64,000 bases of DNA from the NCBI RefSeq assembly GCF_021491375.1, contig NZ_JAKEVY010000002.1, forward strand, positions 434,001 to 498,000. The letters are read 5' to 3'. The notes beneath the pieces were generated by a model. That model was not told the origin of the DNA. It worked only from the letters and a program-made list of their open reading frames with translations, and searched no databases. Of the stretch, positions 52,007 through 60,812 are shown piece by piece; the stretch's first letter is position 1, and every line of letters starts with the position of its first letter. This stretch comes from Flavihumibacter fluminis. Lineage in GTDB: Bacteria; Bacteroidota; Bacteroidia; Chitinophagales; Chitinophagaceae. The translations under genes and the position numbers were made by a program.

Positions 52007-53116
52007 ATGAAATGCATTCCAGTGTGGCTGGTGATATGCACCGGCTTATTTATTTCCTGTACCAAAAGCAAAGAGGATGGCTCCCCAACCAATGCAACCT
52101 TTGATCTAGTGGAACAACTACCTGGGGAACCGCGCTTATATGAACAGGCCGATCTGGTCATCCACAATAATCAACCCTTTGTTAGTGCTACCAGCTCGGA
52201 ATTCGGCAACCGAAACAGCGTCTTTCTCTTCCCTCTGCAGGATGGCTGGCGCAAATATGAACAACCCAACCAGGAATTTGTACTGCTTACCTCTTTTAAT
52301 AATATGCTTTACGGCATCATGGAATTTCGGGAACCTTATCAGGCGGGACAGGTTTCCACTTTCCGGTATTCCTATTTTCTGTACAAGTGGATCAACTCGG
52401 CGTTTGAAAACATAGCCCGACTTGACTTCACCGATCATAACGGAGTGGCTCAATCGCCTTTGCAGAATCTGCGCTGGTATAAAAACCAGGGCAGACTGCA
52501 ACTTGTTGCGCAACAAAGTAATGGTACCAGTTTTCTATGGAACCTCACGCTGGAACGTTTTGATCAGAAACAGGAAATCGGTAACTCCGGACTCAACCAG
52601 ATCGTGATTCCTTCCACTGCTGGTATCAATTTCACTTCTTACCGACAGATCAACGGAGCTTTTGACCGGCTGGATATTGTTCAGAATTATTTCTTCAATG
52701 GTCAGTCTTTACAGGCTGGCAAGGAGCATTTGTTTCAGGAAACCCTGGACGGCAGTTTTGATAATACTTATCTGTTTTATGCAGGCATGGGTAATGCCTT
52801 GTATGGAATACGTGCCAATCAATTGCGTAACCTGGATACAGATCAAACCATAAAAGAGTTAGCTGATGGATTGAGTTTTCAGGTTTCCAGCATTAAATCT
52901 GCAAACGGTAAGCTCTATATCCTGATTGGAAAAGGCGATGCGGACTGTAAAAAACTGGGTGTATTTGATGGCGCCAATTTTAAAGAATATGCCTACTCCC
53001 TGCCCGCTGAACTGGATCCCTGCTCCCGCCTGCTCGATGTGGAAGAAGTGAATGGAAAGCTCTACTGCCTGCTCCTTAGTAACCGGCAACTGGCAGTTGT
53101 ACAGCGACCGTTTTAA
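52007..53116 (+). CDS. Lipoprotein of unknown function next to two-component system
   Basis: 369 residues with a lipoprotein signal (GLFISC, Cys18). The rest is beta-rich with repeated blocks of the type LYGIMEFREPYQAG, LYGIRANQLRNLD and LYILIGKGDADCKKLGVFDG, suggesting a propeller or kelch-like fold. I do not recognise a family. Its upstream region shares an operator-like repeat with the gene on the other side of the two-component system, so it is likely a target of that system. The 3' end overlaps the response regulator gene by 4 bp. Confidence 0.68.
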   Translation: MKCIPVWLVICTGLFISCTKSKEDGSPTNATFDLVEQLPGEPRLYEQADLVIHNNQPFVSATSSEFGNRNSVFLFPLQDGWRKYEQPNQEFVLLTSFNNMLYGIMEFREPYQAGQVSTFRYSYFLYKWINSAFENIARLDFTDHNGVAQSPLQNLRWYKNQGRLQLVAQQSNGTSFLWNLTLERFDQKQEIGNSGLNQIVIPSTAGINFTSYRQINGAFDRLDIVQNYFFNGQSLQAGKEHLFQETLDGSFDNTYLFYAGMGNALYGIRANQLRNLDTDQTIKELADGLSFQVSSIKSANGKLYILIGKGDADCKKLGVFDGANFKEYAYSLPAELDPCSRLLDVEEVNGKLYCLLLSNRQLAVVQRPF

Positions 53117-53769
53117 GAAATCCAGTTGTTGCGCATTGCCGCATTGATGGCACTTACTTTATTGTTCACCTGCAACTTTCGGTAAATATTTTCCAGGTGC
53201 TTCCGAACCGTTCCTTCGCTGATCTCCAAACTGGCCCCAATCTGCTTATATCCCAATCCGTCTTTTAATAATTCTAGTAATTCGATTTCTCTTGGGGTTA
53301 GATGGCAGTCAGCTTGCTGATCGGGTCGCTTGGGTTTGGAAGCTTCTGCAGCACGAATATAGTTCAAAGCTTTCAGCGCAATACTGGCCGACATGGCAGC
53401 CCCTCCAGCAATGGTTTGCTGAATGAATGAGATCAGTTCGGTACCGGTTTCATCTTTCAGCAGGTATCCGCTGGCACCGGCTAATATCGATTGAAAGATT
53501 TTTTCATCATCATCAAAAGTGGTAAGCATGATGACCTTACAATGGGGGTAACGTTCTGCTATATGCGCAGTAGTCTCAATACCATTGAGCTCGGGCATTT
53601 CAATGTCCATTAATACCAGGTCAACGGACTGACTTTCCATTTTTTCCAGTAGCTCGGCCCCATTGCCCGCTTCAATACAAACCTCGACAGTTGGATCCTG
53701 TGCCAGTTTTTGAACAATGGAAATTCTTGCCCGGGCATTGTCTTCTGCTATCGCAATTTTAATAGACAT
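53113..53769 (-). CDS. NarL/FixJ-family response regulator
   Basis: 218 residues: a receiver domain with the phospho-acceptor Asp55 in VDLVLMDIEMP, the conserved Lys in LLKDETG, and a C-terminal LuxR-type HTH (LTPREIELLELLKDGLGYKQ, then EISEGTVRKHLENIYRKL). Its partner is the histidine kinase encoded directly upstream. Its own promoter seems to lie in the gap and in the end of the kinase gene: TAGATTTG 4 bases before the ATG, with an operator-like repeat 22 bp further upstream. Confidence 0.93.
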   Translation of the reverse strand: MSIKIAIAEDNARARISIVQKLAQDPTVEVCIEAGNGAELLEKMESQSVDLVLMDIEMPELNGIETTAHIAERYPHCKVIMLTTFDDDEKIFQSILAGASGYLLKDETGTELISFIQQTIAGGAAMSASIALKALNYIRAAEASKPKRPDQQADCHLTPREIELLELLKDGLGYKQIGASLEISEGTVRKHLENIYRKLQVNNKVSAINAAMRNNWIS

Positions 53770-53773
53770 AGTA

Positions 53774-53781
53774 CAAATCTA
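53774..53781 (-). promoter_or_regulatory. -7 element TAGATTTG of the response regulator gene
   Basis: On the minus strand a perfect TAnnTTTG ends 4 bases before the ATG at 53769. There is no TTG at the -33 position; the ATACG-N8-CGTA repeat lies 22 bp further upstream, as expected for an activator-dependent promoter. Confidence 0.5.
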
Positions 53782-53803
53782 TTGATTCAATGAAGCATTC
53801 GTT

Positions 53804-53821
53804 CTACGCAATACTGCGTAT
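53804..53821. promoter_or_regulatory. Candidate operator 2, CTACG-N8-CGTAT
   Basis: Same architecture as the sites at 51937 and 55746, with one base changed in one arm. It covers the last codons and stop of the kinase gene and lies upstream of the response regulator promoter. Confidence 0.55.
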
Positions 53822-55681
53822 CAAAGGGAACTTAATTTTCAGCCTGGTCCCGTTTCCTTTTTCACTTCGGATATCCAGGGTCCCATTGAGTTCCTTCACG
53901 CGTTCCCACAGGTTCCGAAGGCCTGATCCCATACTCTCATTGCTTGTATCCATTCCTGCTCCTGAATCACTAACGCTGGCTTCCAATAGACCATTTTCCG
54001 CTTCTAACTGAACAGTCACCATGCTGGGACTGGCATGTTTTAGTGCATTAGTTACTCCTTCCTGGATAATGCGAAATAAATGCGTTGCAATTTGGTTGCC
54101 CAGCACCAGGTCAGGATCACCGGTAACAGGCAGCACTTTTACCTGCGCGATTTTTTTATAAAAATCAATGAGTTTGGAATTAAAAGCAGATAGACTCACT
54201 TCCGGATTGTTCATCAACCATACCGTTTTTCGCAATTCGGCAATTGTTTCATCCGTCAGTTGGCGAATATCCTGCAAGGGAACGGATGGAGCAGATCCTT
54301 CATCCGCCTGCTCAACTGAGGCCTTGATAAAAGTGAGATAAGACCCGATATTATCATGCAGCTCGCGGGAGATTTGCATGCGCTGATCATTGAGTCGCGC
54401 CATCTCCTGCGCTTTTGCTCTTAGTTTTTGTTGCTTGAGGTAGAGAAGTGGAATTATAATTCCCAATAACAGTAGTACACTCACTCCACTTAAAGCCAGG
54501 TTTCGGAATCGTAAACTGGCTTTGCTTTTTTCCAGGGCTGCGTCTTTCTGTGCCGACTGATACCTGGTTTCCAATTCGGCTGAAGCTTTGAGCATTTCAT
54601 TTTCTGTAAAGCGATTTTTCTCTGCTTCATGAAGTCCCAGATAATATTGCATACTGTCTGCCCGCTGGAGTCCTCCATAGGCAATAGCCGTTTGGAGGTA
54701 GATGCTGATCAGTTGCTCTGATAATCCGCCTGCTGCTGCAACGGGCAGCGCCTGTTTCAATTGTTCCAGCGCAGACTTGAAAGATCCGGTAGCATTATAA
54801 GCAATAGCGAGCGTGGCTCTGGCACTGGCCAGTTCTCCATCGAGTCCTATGGATTTACGCAGTTCGATACTCTGTTCTGCCAGGCGAATCGCTTCAGCAA
54901 ACTCTTTTTTTCCAATGAAAATATTACTCAGGTTATTGAGCGCGGCAGATTGCGCATAGAGGTTTTTGGAGGCCCCGGCAATATCCTGCGCTTTGCGGTA
55001 ATAAATCAATCCGTTTGGGGTGTCCTTTGTTTTCAGGTAGGTATTACCAATATTTACAAGCGTATTTGATAATTCGTAGGAACGGTTTAGTGATTCCAGC
55101 AACCCGGCGCTTTGGGTTTGATACTCGATGGCTTTTGCATAGTTGCCCATCGTGAAATACAAGGATCCGATATTGCCCTGCACCTGGGCAGATTCAAATA
55201 CCTTGCGCTCTTTTTCATAATAAGCCAGGGCCGATGTGAACTGCAGCATGGCACTGTCCAGTTTCCCTGCTTTATAATAACAGTTACCTAATTTAAGCTG
55301 GATGGATGCCGTGCCGCTGGAATCCTTCAATGATTTTCGAATCGCCATACCTGTGGATAGTTCTGAGATAGCGGCATCCAGATTTCCTTTAAGCAGCAGG
55401 GCAGTGCCATAATCATTGCGGGCCTGTGCTTCCAGGGTTGGATTGGATATCCTGGAAGCTACAGCTACAGCCTGCTGACCGTAATGGATAGCCGAATCTA
55501 TGGAAACAGGCAGGTAGGCCCAGCAGAGATCGCTGAGGAGCTTAGCCTGTTCAGCTGCATTGGTTGTCTTTTTGAAAACAACTTTCAGGGAATCGGTTTC
55601 GGAATTGTTTTGTGCCATCAGCAGCAATGCATTCAGCACAAAGGCCAATAGCAGTACTGCAGGTTTAAAAACTATGTACAT
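53804..55681 (-). CDS. Sensor histidine kinase with TPR-repeat sensor region
   Basis: 625 residues from ATG 55681. A signal/anchor helix at the N-terminus is followed by about seven TPR repeats (residues 40-370; for example AIEYQTQSAGLLESLN), one transmembrane helix (LALSGVSVLLLLGIIIPLLY), a HisKA_3 helix with His near residue 441 (RELHDNIGSYLTF) and a HATPase_c domain (QEGVTNALKHA; GAGMDTSNESMGSGLRNL). Periplasmic TPRs presumably sense a protein or peptide. It is the cognate partner of the downstream regulator, separated by 34 bp. Confidence 0.93.
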   Translation of the reverse strand: MYIVFKPAVLLLAFVLNALLLMAQNNSETDSLKVVFKKTTNAAEQAKLLSDLCWAYLPVSIDSAIHYGQQAVAVASRISNPTLEAQARNDYGTALLLKGNLDAAISELSTGMAIRKSLKDSSGTASIQLKLGNCYYKAGKLDSAMLQFTSALAYYEKERKVFESAQVQGNIGSLYFTMGNYAKAIEYQTQSAGLLESLNRSYELSNTLVNIGNTYLKTKDTPNGLIYYRKAQDIAGASKNLYAQSAALNNLSNIFIGKKEFAEAIRLAEQSIELRKSIGLDGELASARATLAIAYNATGSFKSALEQLKQALPVAAAGGLSEQLISIYLQTAIAYGGLQRADSMQYYLGLHEAEKNRFTENEMLKASAELETRYQSAQKDAALEKSKASLRFRNLALSGVSVLLLLGIIIPLLYLKQQKLRAKAQEMARLNDQRMQISRELHDNIGSYLTFIKASVEQADEGSAPSVPLQDIRQLTDETIAELRKTVWLMNNPEVSLSAFNSKLIDFYKKIAQVKVLPVTGDPDLVLGNQIATHLFRIIQEGVTNALKHASPSMVTVQLEAENGLLEASVSDSGAGMDTSNESMGSGLRNLWERVKELNGTLDIRSEKGNGTRLKIKFPLIRSIA

Positions 55682-55745
55682 ACGGTGGTTGGGTTCTGAA
55701 GTGAATTTAAACAATTCACACAAACGGAGAGGTATATACGCAGTA

Positions 55746-55763
55746 ATACGAAGAATTGCGTAT
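55746..55763. promoter_or_regulatory. Candidate operator 3, ATACG-N8-CGTAT
   Basis: Identical arms and spacing to operator 1. It lies between the divergent kinase gene and the secreted protein gene at 55813, 49 bp before the latter, and is followed by the same CTGGAAT and GGATTTTTA elements as operator 1. Confidence 0.6.
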
Positions 55764-55812
55764 TGTGGATGGACTGGAATGTCTGGATTTTTACTGAAAA
55801 ATGTATTTCCCC

Positions 55813-56814
55813 ATGAAAAAAATCCTATTCCTGTTATTACCAGCCAGTTTATTAGTAACCGAATCCGCGTTCAGCCAGGTTACAGAAAAGGAAGCCAGTA
55901 AGTTTTTTGCTCCCAAAGGCAATCATCGATCTCCATTCAAAGGCGAAACAGAAGCCTGTTTAACCAGTGTGAATCTGCAATTCAAACTTGCCTCGCGCGA
56001 ATACATTGAGAAGCGGGGAGCCGGCAATATTATTTCCTGGGCCTTCCTGGAGGGTATCGATGAACAATTGATGCAGGAGATTGCGAATGAATATTACCTG
56101 CGACTCGCAGCGAAATTGAAAGAAAATGGAATCGGGTTGTCCGAGGAATATCAAAATACAGATGCCTACAAGAAATTAGTAGAGAAAAATTCAGACCGCA
56201 ACCGGGAAGTGTTTAAAAAGAACTGGGGTGTTAGTCGCATCATTACGGCCAATGAAGCTCCCTATATTGAATATCCGGTAGGTATGATGGGGCCACATTC
56301 TTCTTTGGGTAATGATTTGAAGAAGCCGGTAGGGCAGGTATTCATCACCATCGACTTTGCTGAGTTTGTATTGAAGATCAGTCAGTCGGCCCGCGATATC
56401 CAGGGTATTACCACCACCAAATCCAAATCCACCCTGATTCCGCGAATCCGGATTGAAGGGGTGTCGCAGGGTGCCAAGATGCGGGGCGATGGCAGTTATG
56501 CCATGTTTACCGGCCGCAACTGGGGGTATACCAATGCCATCATGCCAAATGATAAAGCACTGCATTCAGATTTGGGATATGCACTGGAAACACAGGCCAG
56601 TAAAGGCATGCCGGAAACCATGAAGCGCTTTAAGTCAAATGTGGCGGGTGATATGGCAGCCATTTTCAGTGGCGGACTGGTAGGTAATGGTCGCGCTACC
56701 GGCGAGTTCACTTACACGGTAAAAGCTGATCCGGCCTTGTACAAAAAAGCAGTGCTGGATGCATTGGATACCTTCAATAATTACCTGGTAGCTTATATCA
56801 GCGCAAATCGCTAG
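55813..56814 (+). CDS. Secreted protein of unknown function, probable two-component target
   Basis: 333 residues from ATG 55813, where a signal peptide starts (KKILFLLLPASLLVTESAFS); ATG 55801 is an alternative. The mature protein is mixed alpha/beta with LASREYIEKRGAGNIISWAF near residue 60 and a Gly-rich middle part (GVSQGAKMRGDGSYAMFTGR) near 215. I do not recognise the family. It reads away from the kinase gene and shares its upstream operator-like region with the lipoprotein gene at 52007. A strong terminator follows, so it is probably monocistronic. Confidence 0.68.
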   Translation: MKKILFLLLPASLLVTESAFSQVTEKEASKFFAPKGNHRSPFKGETEACLTSVNLQFKLASREYIEKRGAGNIISWAFLEGIDEQLMQEIANEYYLRLAAKLKENGIGLSEEYQNTDAYKKLVEKNSDRNREVFKKNWGVSRIITANEAPYIEYPVGMMGPHSSLGNDLKKPVGQVFITIDFAEFVLKISQSARDIQGITTTKSKSTLIPRIRIEGVSQGAKMRGDGSYAMFTGRNWGYTNAIMPNDKALHSDLGYALETQASKGMPETMKRFKSNVAGDMAAIFSGGLVGNGRATGEFTYTVKADPALYKKAVLDALDTFNNYLVAYISANR

Positions 56815-56834
56815 TGAAGTTGGTTTTTCCTGGC

Positions 56835-56870
56835 TCCCCGGGCAATTTTTTTGTCCGGGGATTTTGTTTT
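56835..56870 (+). terminator. Intrinsic terminator after the secreted protein gene
   Basis: An 11-bp stem with a GC core (TCCCCGGGCAA with TTGTCCGGGGA, one G-T pair), a T5 loop and a T-rich tail. It starts 20 bp after the stop codon. Confidence 0.88.
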
Positions 56871-56943
56871 CTGCCTTCTTTGTAGTTCAACCGAATAATA
56901 CATATATTGGCTGGAATTAATATCATTTTCAGCCTATTACAAG

Positions 56944-59283
56944 ATGAGCGATAACAGCGAGCAAATAAATCAACTCCTGAGCAAATTAGAACTGCTATTA
57001 AGAAGGCATGAAGAGTTTGCGAAAGAGATTTACAATCTTCGATATCAGATACAACAATTAAAAGAGGAAAAGCCATTTGTTGGCGCGGCAAAATCAACGG
57101 TTCCGGAAATTAAAGAATCCAGCCAACCTACAACTACAACCGCACCGGCGCAAAAGATTATCGAACCTTACCGGCCCCCCACACCGACGATCGTCAAGCC
57201 GAAAGAAAAATCGGACTGGGAGAAATTTATTGGTGAAAACCTGATCAATAAAATTGGTATTGTAATCACGGTCATTGGTGTGGCAATTGGTGCCAAATAT
57301 GCCATCGATAAAGAACTTATTAGTCCGCTTACCCGTATTATTCTCGGTTACCTGGTAGGTTTGGGCCTTCTTGGATTTTCAATCAAACTGAAACCGAAGT
57401 ACGAAAGTTTCAGCGCTGTTTTATTAAGCGGAGCAATGGCAGTGATGTATTTCATTACCTACACAGCGTATAGTTTATATGAATTATTTCCCCAATGGTT
57501 TGCATTTCTGCTGATGTTGCTGTTTACTGTTTTTACAGTAGTGGCGTCACTCCATTACAACCGGCAGGTGATTGCTCTAATTGGACTGGTTGGAGCCTAC
57601 GCAGTACCTTTTCTGCTAAGCGAGGGATCAGGCAAAGTGGGGATACTTTTCTCCTATATGGCTATTATTAATTTGGGAATCCTGTCCATTGCAGTAAAAA
57701 AATATTGGAAACCTCTTTATTACGCTGCTTTTGGATTTACCTGGATAATTTATGCAAGCTGGTTTTCTTTTTTTTATGTACAGGATCAGCATTTTGCTCT
57801 AGCGCTTCTTTTCCTGGCTATTAATTTTATCCTTTTTTACCTGACTTTCCTGGCTTATAAGCTCCTGCAAAACCAACAGTTTGTTGTCAGCGATGTGCTG
57901 ATGCTGGTGTTAAACTCATTCCTGTTTTATGGACTAGGTTATGCAATACTGGCCGACCACCCGACCGGTAAACACTTATTGGGACTTTTCACGCTTGGTA
58001 ACGCCATCATTCATTTTGTAGTAAGCGCTGTCATTCACCGTAAACAACTGGCAGACCGGACAATCTTTTACATGGTATCCGGACTAGTGCTGGTTTTTAT
58101 TACCATTGCCATTCCCGTACAACTGGACGGCAATTGGGTTACCCTGGTTTGGGCTGGAGAGGCTGCTTTGTTATTTTGGATTGGCCGAACCCGGCAGGTA
58201 CCTGTCTATGAAAAAATCTCCTATGTACTGATGCTGCTGGCATTCCTGAGTATGATCCAGGACTGGTCGGTTTTCAATTATAGTTACTTTAAAAACAACC
58301 CGGATTCCCGTTTCCTACCGGTATTTAACATCCATTTCCTTACTTATTTTCTGTTTCTGGCTTCCTTTGGTTTTATCAATTTTCTTCATCACAAAAAACT
58401 GTACAAGCCAGCGTTTGAATCCCAAAAGGAAATCGCGTCCGTTATTACTTATTTTATTCCCGCAATATTTCTGCTGATCATGTATCTCGGTATTCGGATG
58501 GAAATTAGCAATTACTGGATGCAACGTTACGTTGATTCCGCAGTTGAAATTAAAACAGGAAATGAAGCATATCCCAATTATTACTGGAACACTGACCTGA
58601 TCCAGTTTAAAAATCTTTGGGTTACTATCTATACACTTGCTTTCGTTTCCATACTGGCTTTTGTCAACTTCCGGTATTTCAAAAACCGGAACTTTGGTTA
58701 TGTTAACCTGGTGATCCTCTTGCTGGCGATTGCTATTTACCTGACTCAAGGCCTGTACGACCTGAGTGAACTGAGGGAGGCATACCTGAACCAAACCTTA
58801 TCGGATTACTTTAAGCGAGGTAGTTTTAATATCACTATTCGGTATATCTCTTTTGCATTTGTTGCATTAGCCCTCTTCACCTGTTATAAATATATCAAAC
58901 AGGATTTCATGAAACTGGATATGAAACCTGCATTTGATTTCCTGCTGCATGTTTCAATACTATGGATTGCCAGTAGTGAACTGATTAACTGGATGGACAT
59001 CGCCCATTCTACCCAGTCGTACAAACTAGGATTAAGTATTTTATGGGGATTGTATGCGCTTTTTCTGATAGCACTGGGTATTTGGAAAAAGAATAAACCC
59101 CTTCGGATTGGTGCCATCGCCTTATTTGGCATTACGCTGATCAAGCTTTTTACCTACGATATCGCTCATCTGGATACTATTGCTAAAACGATCGTATTTG
59201 TGTCCTTAGGAGTATTGCTACTGTTAATTTCGTTCTTATACAACAAGTATAAACATATTATTACGGATGAATTGGAGAACTAA
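56944..59283 (+). CDS. DUF2339 multi-pass membrane protein
   Basis: 779 residues. An N-terminal coiled coil (about 5-45) and a Pro/Thr-rich linker lead to the conserved WEKFIGENLINKIGIVITVI entry segment near residue 93. About 20 hydrophobic helices follow to the end, as in DUF2339 proteins. The function of this family is not known to me. The next gene (DUF3999) overlaps it by 17 bp; the same pairing occurs elsewhere, so the two products probably form a complex in the inner membrane and periplasm. Confidence 0.85.
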   Translation: MSDNSEQINQLLSKLELLLRRHEEFAKEIYNLRYQIQQLKEEKPFVGAAKSTVPEIKESSQPTTTTAPAQKIIEPYRPPTPTIVKPKEKSDWEKFIGENLINKIGIVITVIGVAIGAKYAIDKELISPLTRIILGYLVGLGLLGFSIKLKPKYESFSAVLLSGAMAVMYFITYTAYSLYELFPQWFAFLLMLLFTVFTVVASLHYNRQVIALIGLVGAYAVPFLLSEGSGKVGILFSYMAIINLGILSIAVKKYWKPLYYAAFGFTWIIYASWFSFFYVQDQHFALALLFLAINFILFYLTFLAYKLLQNQQFVVSDVLMLVLNSFLFYGLGYAILADHPTGKHLLGLFTLGNAIIHFVVSAVIHRKQLADRTIFYMVSGLVLVFITIAIPVQLDGNWVTLVWAGEAALLFWIGRTRQVPVYEKISYVLMLLAFLSMIQDWSVFNYSYFKNNPDSRFLPVFNIHFLTYFLFLASFGFINFLHHKKLYKPAFESQKEIASVITYFIPAIFLLIMYLGIRMEISNYWMQRYVDSAVEIKTGNEAYPNYYWNTDLIQFKNLWVTIYTLAFVSILAFVNFRYFKNRNFGYVNLVILLLAIAIYLTQGLYDLSELREAYLNQTLSDYFKRGSFNITIRYISFAFVALALFTCYKYIKQDFMKLDMKPAFDFLLHVSILWIASSELINWMDIAHSTQSYKLGLSILWGLYALFLIALGIWKKNKPLRIGAIALFGITLIKLFTYDIAHLDTIAKTIVFVSLGVLLLLISFLYNKYKHIITDELEN

Positions 59284-60499
59284 CCTACTGGGGTGTGTAT
59301 TGCTGTTATGTCACTTCTGCGCCTTCACCCAAATAAATGAATATCGTTATAAAAGGGAGCTGAAAGGTATTTCAGCGCAATGGCATACAGTTCAACTGCC
59401 TGATGATATCTTTCGTAATATGAATGATGACTTTTCAGATATTCGAATCTATGGCCTGACTCCGGAACAGGACACGGTAGAAGCGCCTTATTTGCTTAGA
59501 ATAGCAGCAGATAAAATCAGTAACCGTACTATTGACTTTAAAACAATCAATCGGTCAAGCAATGAAAACGGATACTACTTTACTTTTGAAATCCCCACTG
59601 TCGAATCTGTCAATCAACTTCAGCTAGATTTTAAACAAGAGAATTTTGACTGGAGAATTAAATTGGAAGGTAGTCAGAACCAGCAGGACTGGTATGCCGT
59701 TTTAAACGATTATCGCATTCTTTCCATTAAAAATGAGTCAACCAATTTTAAGTTTACAACGCTGGATTTCCCGGATATAAAGTTCCGGTTTCTAAGGCTT
59801 TCCGTTAACAGCTCAGTTAAGCCGGAATTGCTTTCTTCCAGTATAACCATTCAGCAAAAGATACCCGGGAATAGCCGAAGTTACAAGGTGAAGGAATTTA
59901 CTACCACTGAGAAAAAAGACACCAAACAAACGATAATAGATCTGATGCTGGAATATCCGGTGCCGGTTAGCTCCCTTGAAATCAAAATCAATGATACTGT
60001 TGATTACTATCGCCCAATCACCATTCAATTTTTAACCGACAGTGTTAAAACAGAACAAGGCTGGATTTTTAATTATCAATCACTGCTATCGGGCACGCTG
60101 AACACTTTTGAAAAACAGCAATGGGAGTGGGAGAGCAGGCTGGTCCAGAAACTCAAGGTAGTTATTGACAACCAGGATAGCCAGGCTCTGTCTGTAGGTG
60201 AAGTTGTGCTTAAGGGATATGTACATGAATTATTAGCACGTTTCACCATCCCGGGAAACTATGCGTTGTATCATGGAAATAAGAAGGCTTCCAGTCCTGT
60301 TTACGATTTGAACCATTTTGCAGACAAAGTTCCGGTTGAAGCCCAACTGCTGGATATGGGCCCGGAATTGAACACCCTGATAACTAAATCTCCTGCTGAG
60401 GAGCCCCTTTTTGCTAACAAATTGTGGTTATGGATCGTGATGGGGATTATAATTGTGTTGCTTGGAGTACTTACCTTCAATATGATTACAAAGAAGTGA
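59267..60499 (+). CDS. DUF3999 membrane-anchored protein
   Basis: 410 residues: a signal peptide (LLGCVLLLCHFCAFTQ), a large beta-rich periplasmic part beginning with YRYKRELKGISAQWHTVQLP, and one C-terminal transmembrane helix (LWLWIVMGIIIVLLGVLTF) with a short basic tail. This is the layout of DUF3999 proteins. It is translationally coupled to DUF2339. Its stop TGA lies in a single GTGAGAC unit (60496-60502), like the stops of three genes with full heptad arrays. Confidence 0.8.
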   Translation: MNWRTNLLGCVLLLCHFCAFTQINEYRYKRELKGISAQWHTVQLPDDIFRNMNDDFSDIRIYGLTPEQDTVEAPYLLRIAADKISNRTIDFKTINRSSNENGYYFTFEIPTVESVNQLQLDFKQENFDWRIKLEGSQNQQDWYAVLNDYRILSIKNESTNFKFTTLDFPDIKFRFLRLSVNSSVKPELLSSSITIQQKIPGNSRSYKVKEFTTTEKKDTKQTIIDLMLEYPVPVSSLEIKINDTVDYYRPITIQFLTDSVKTEQGWIFNYQSLLSGTLNTFEKQQWEWESRLVQKLKVVIDNQDSQALSVGEVVLKGYVHELLARFTIPGNYALYHGNKKASSPVYDLNHFADKVPVEAQLLDMGPELNTLITKSPAEEPLFANKLWLWIVMGIIIVLLGVLTFNMITKK

Positions 60500-60522
60500 G
60501 ACTTGTGCGCTAAATCTATGTT

Positions 60523-60756
60523 ATGCCCAGAACATTTATAAAAAGGTTCCAGACGATTGATCGCTTAATAAGAAATAAAGCAACCGGCACCAGCACACAG
60601 CTGGGAGAAAAACTGGGCGTTTCCAGGAGAACTGCTATTGAATTTATTACGGTAATGAAGGAAATGGGGGCTCCGGTTTACTTTTGTAAAATCAAAAATT
60701 CCTACTGTTATAAGGAATATGGGTCTTTTAACATTTCCTTTATCAGAGTGCAATAG
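60523..60756 (+). CDS. Small helix-turn-helix protein (77 aa)
   Basis: Residues 8-50 form an HTH of the DeoR/HTH_11 kind (FIKRFQTIDRLIRNKATGTS, then LGEKLGVSRRTAIEFITVMK), and the C-terminus is a short beta wing (GSFNISFIRV). Similar stand-alone HTH proteins are frequent in Bacteroidota; their targets are unknown. It lies 23 bp after the DUF3999 gene and before a lipoprotein gene. Confidence 0.72.
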   Translation: MPRTFIKRFQTIDRLIRNKATGTSTQLGEKLGVSRRTAIEFITVMKEMGAPVYFCKIKNSYCYKEYGSFNISFIRVQ

Positions 60757-60812
60757 GGCTGCACTCTGGTAAGGTAGTTTCGCATGAATTATTTACCACC
60801 AAAAAAATATTC

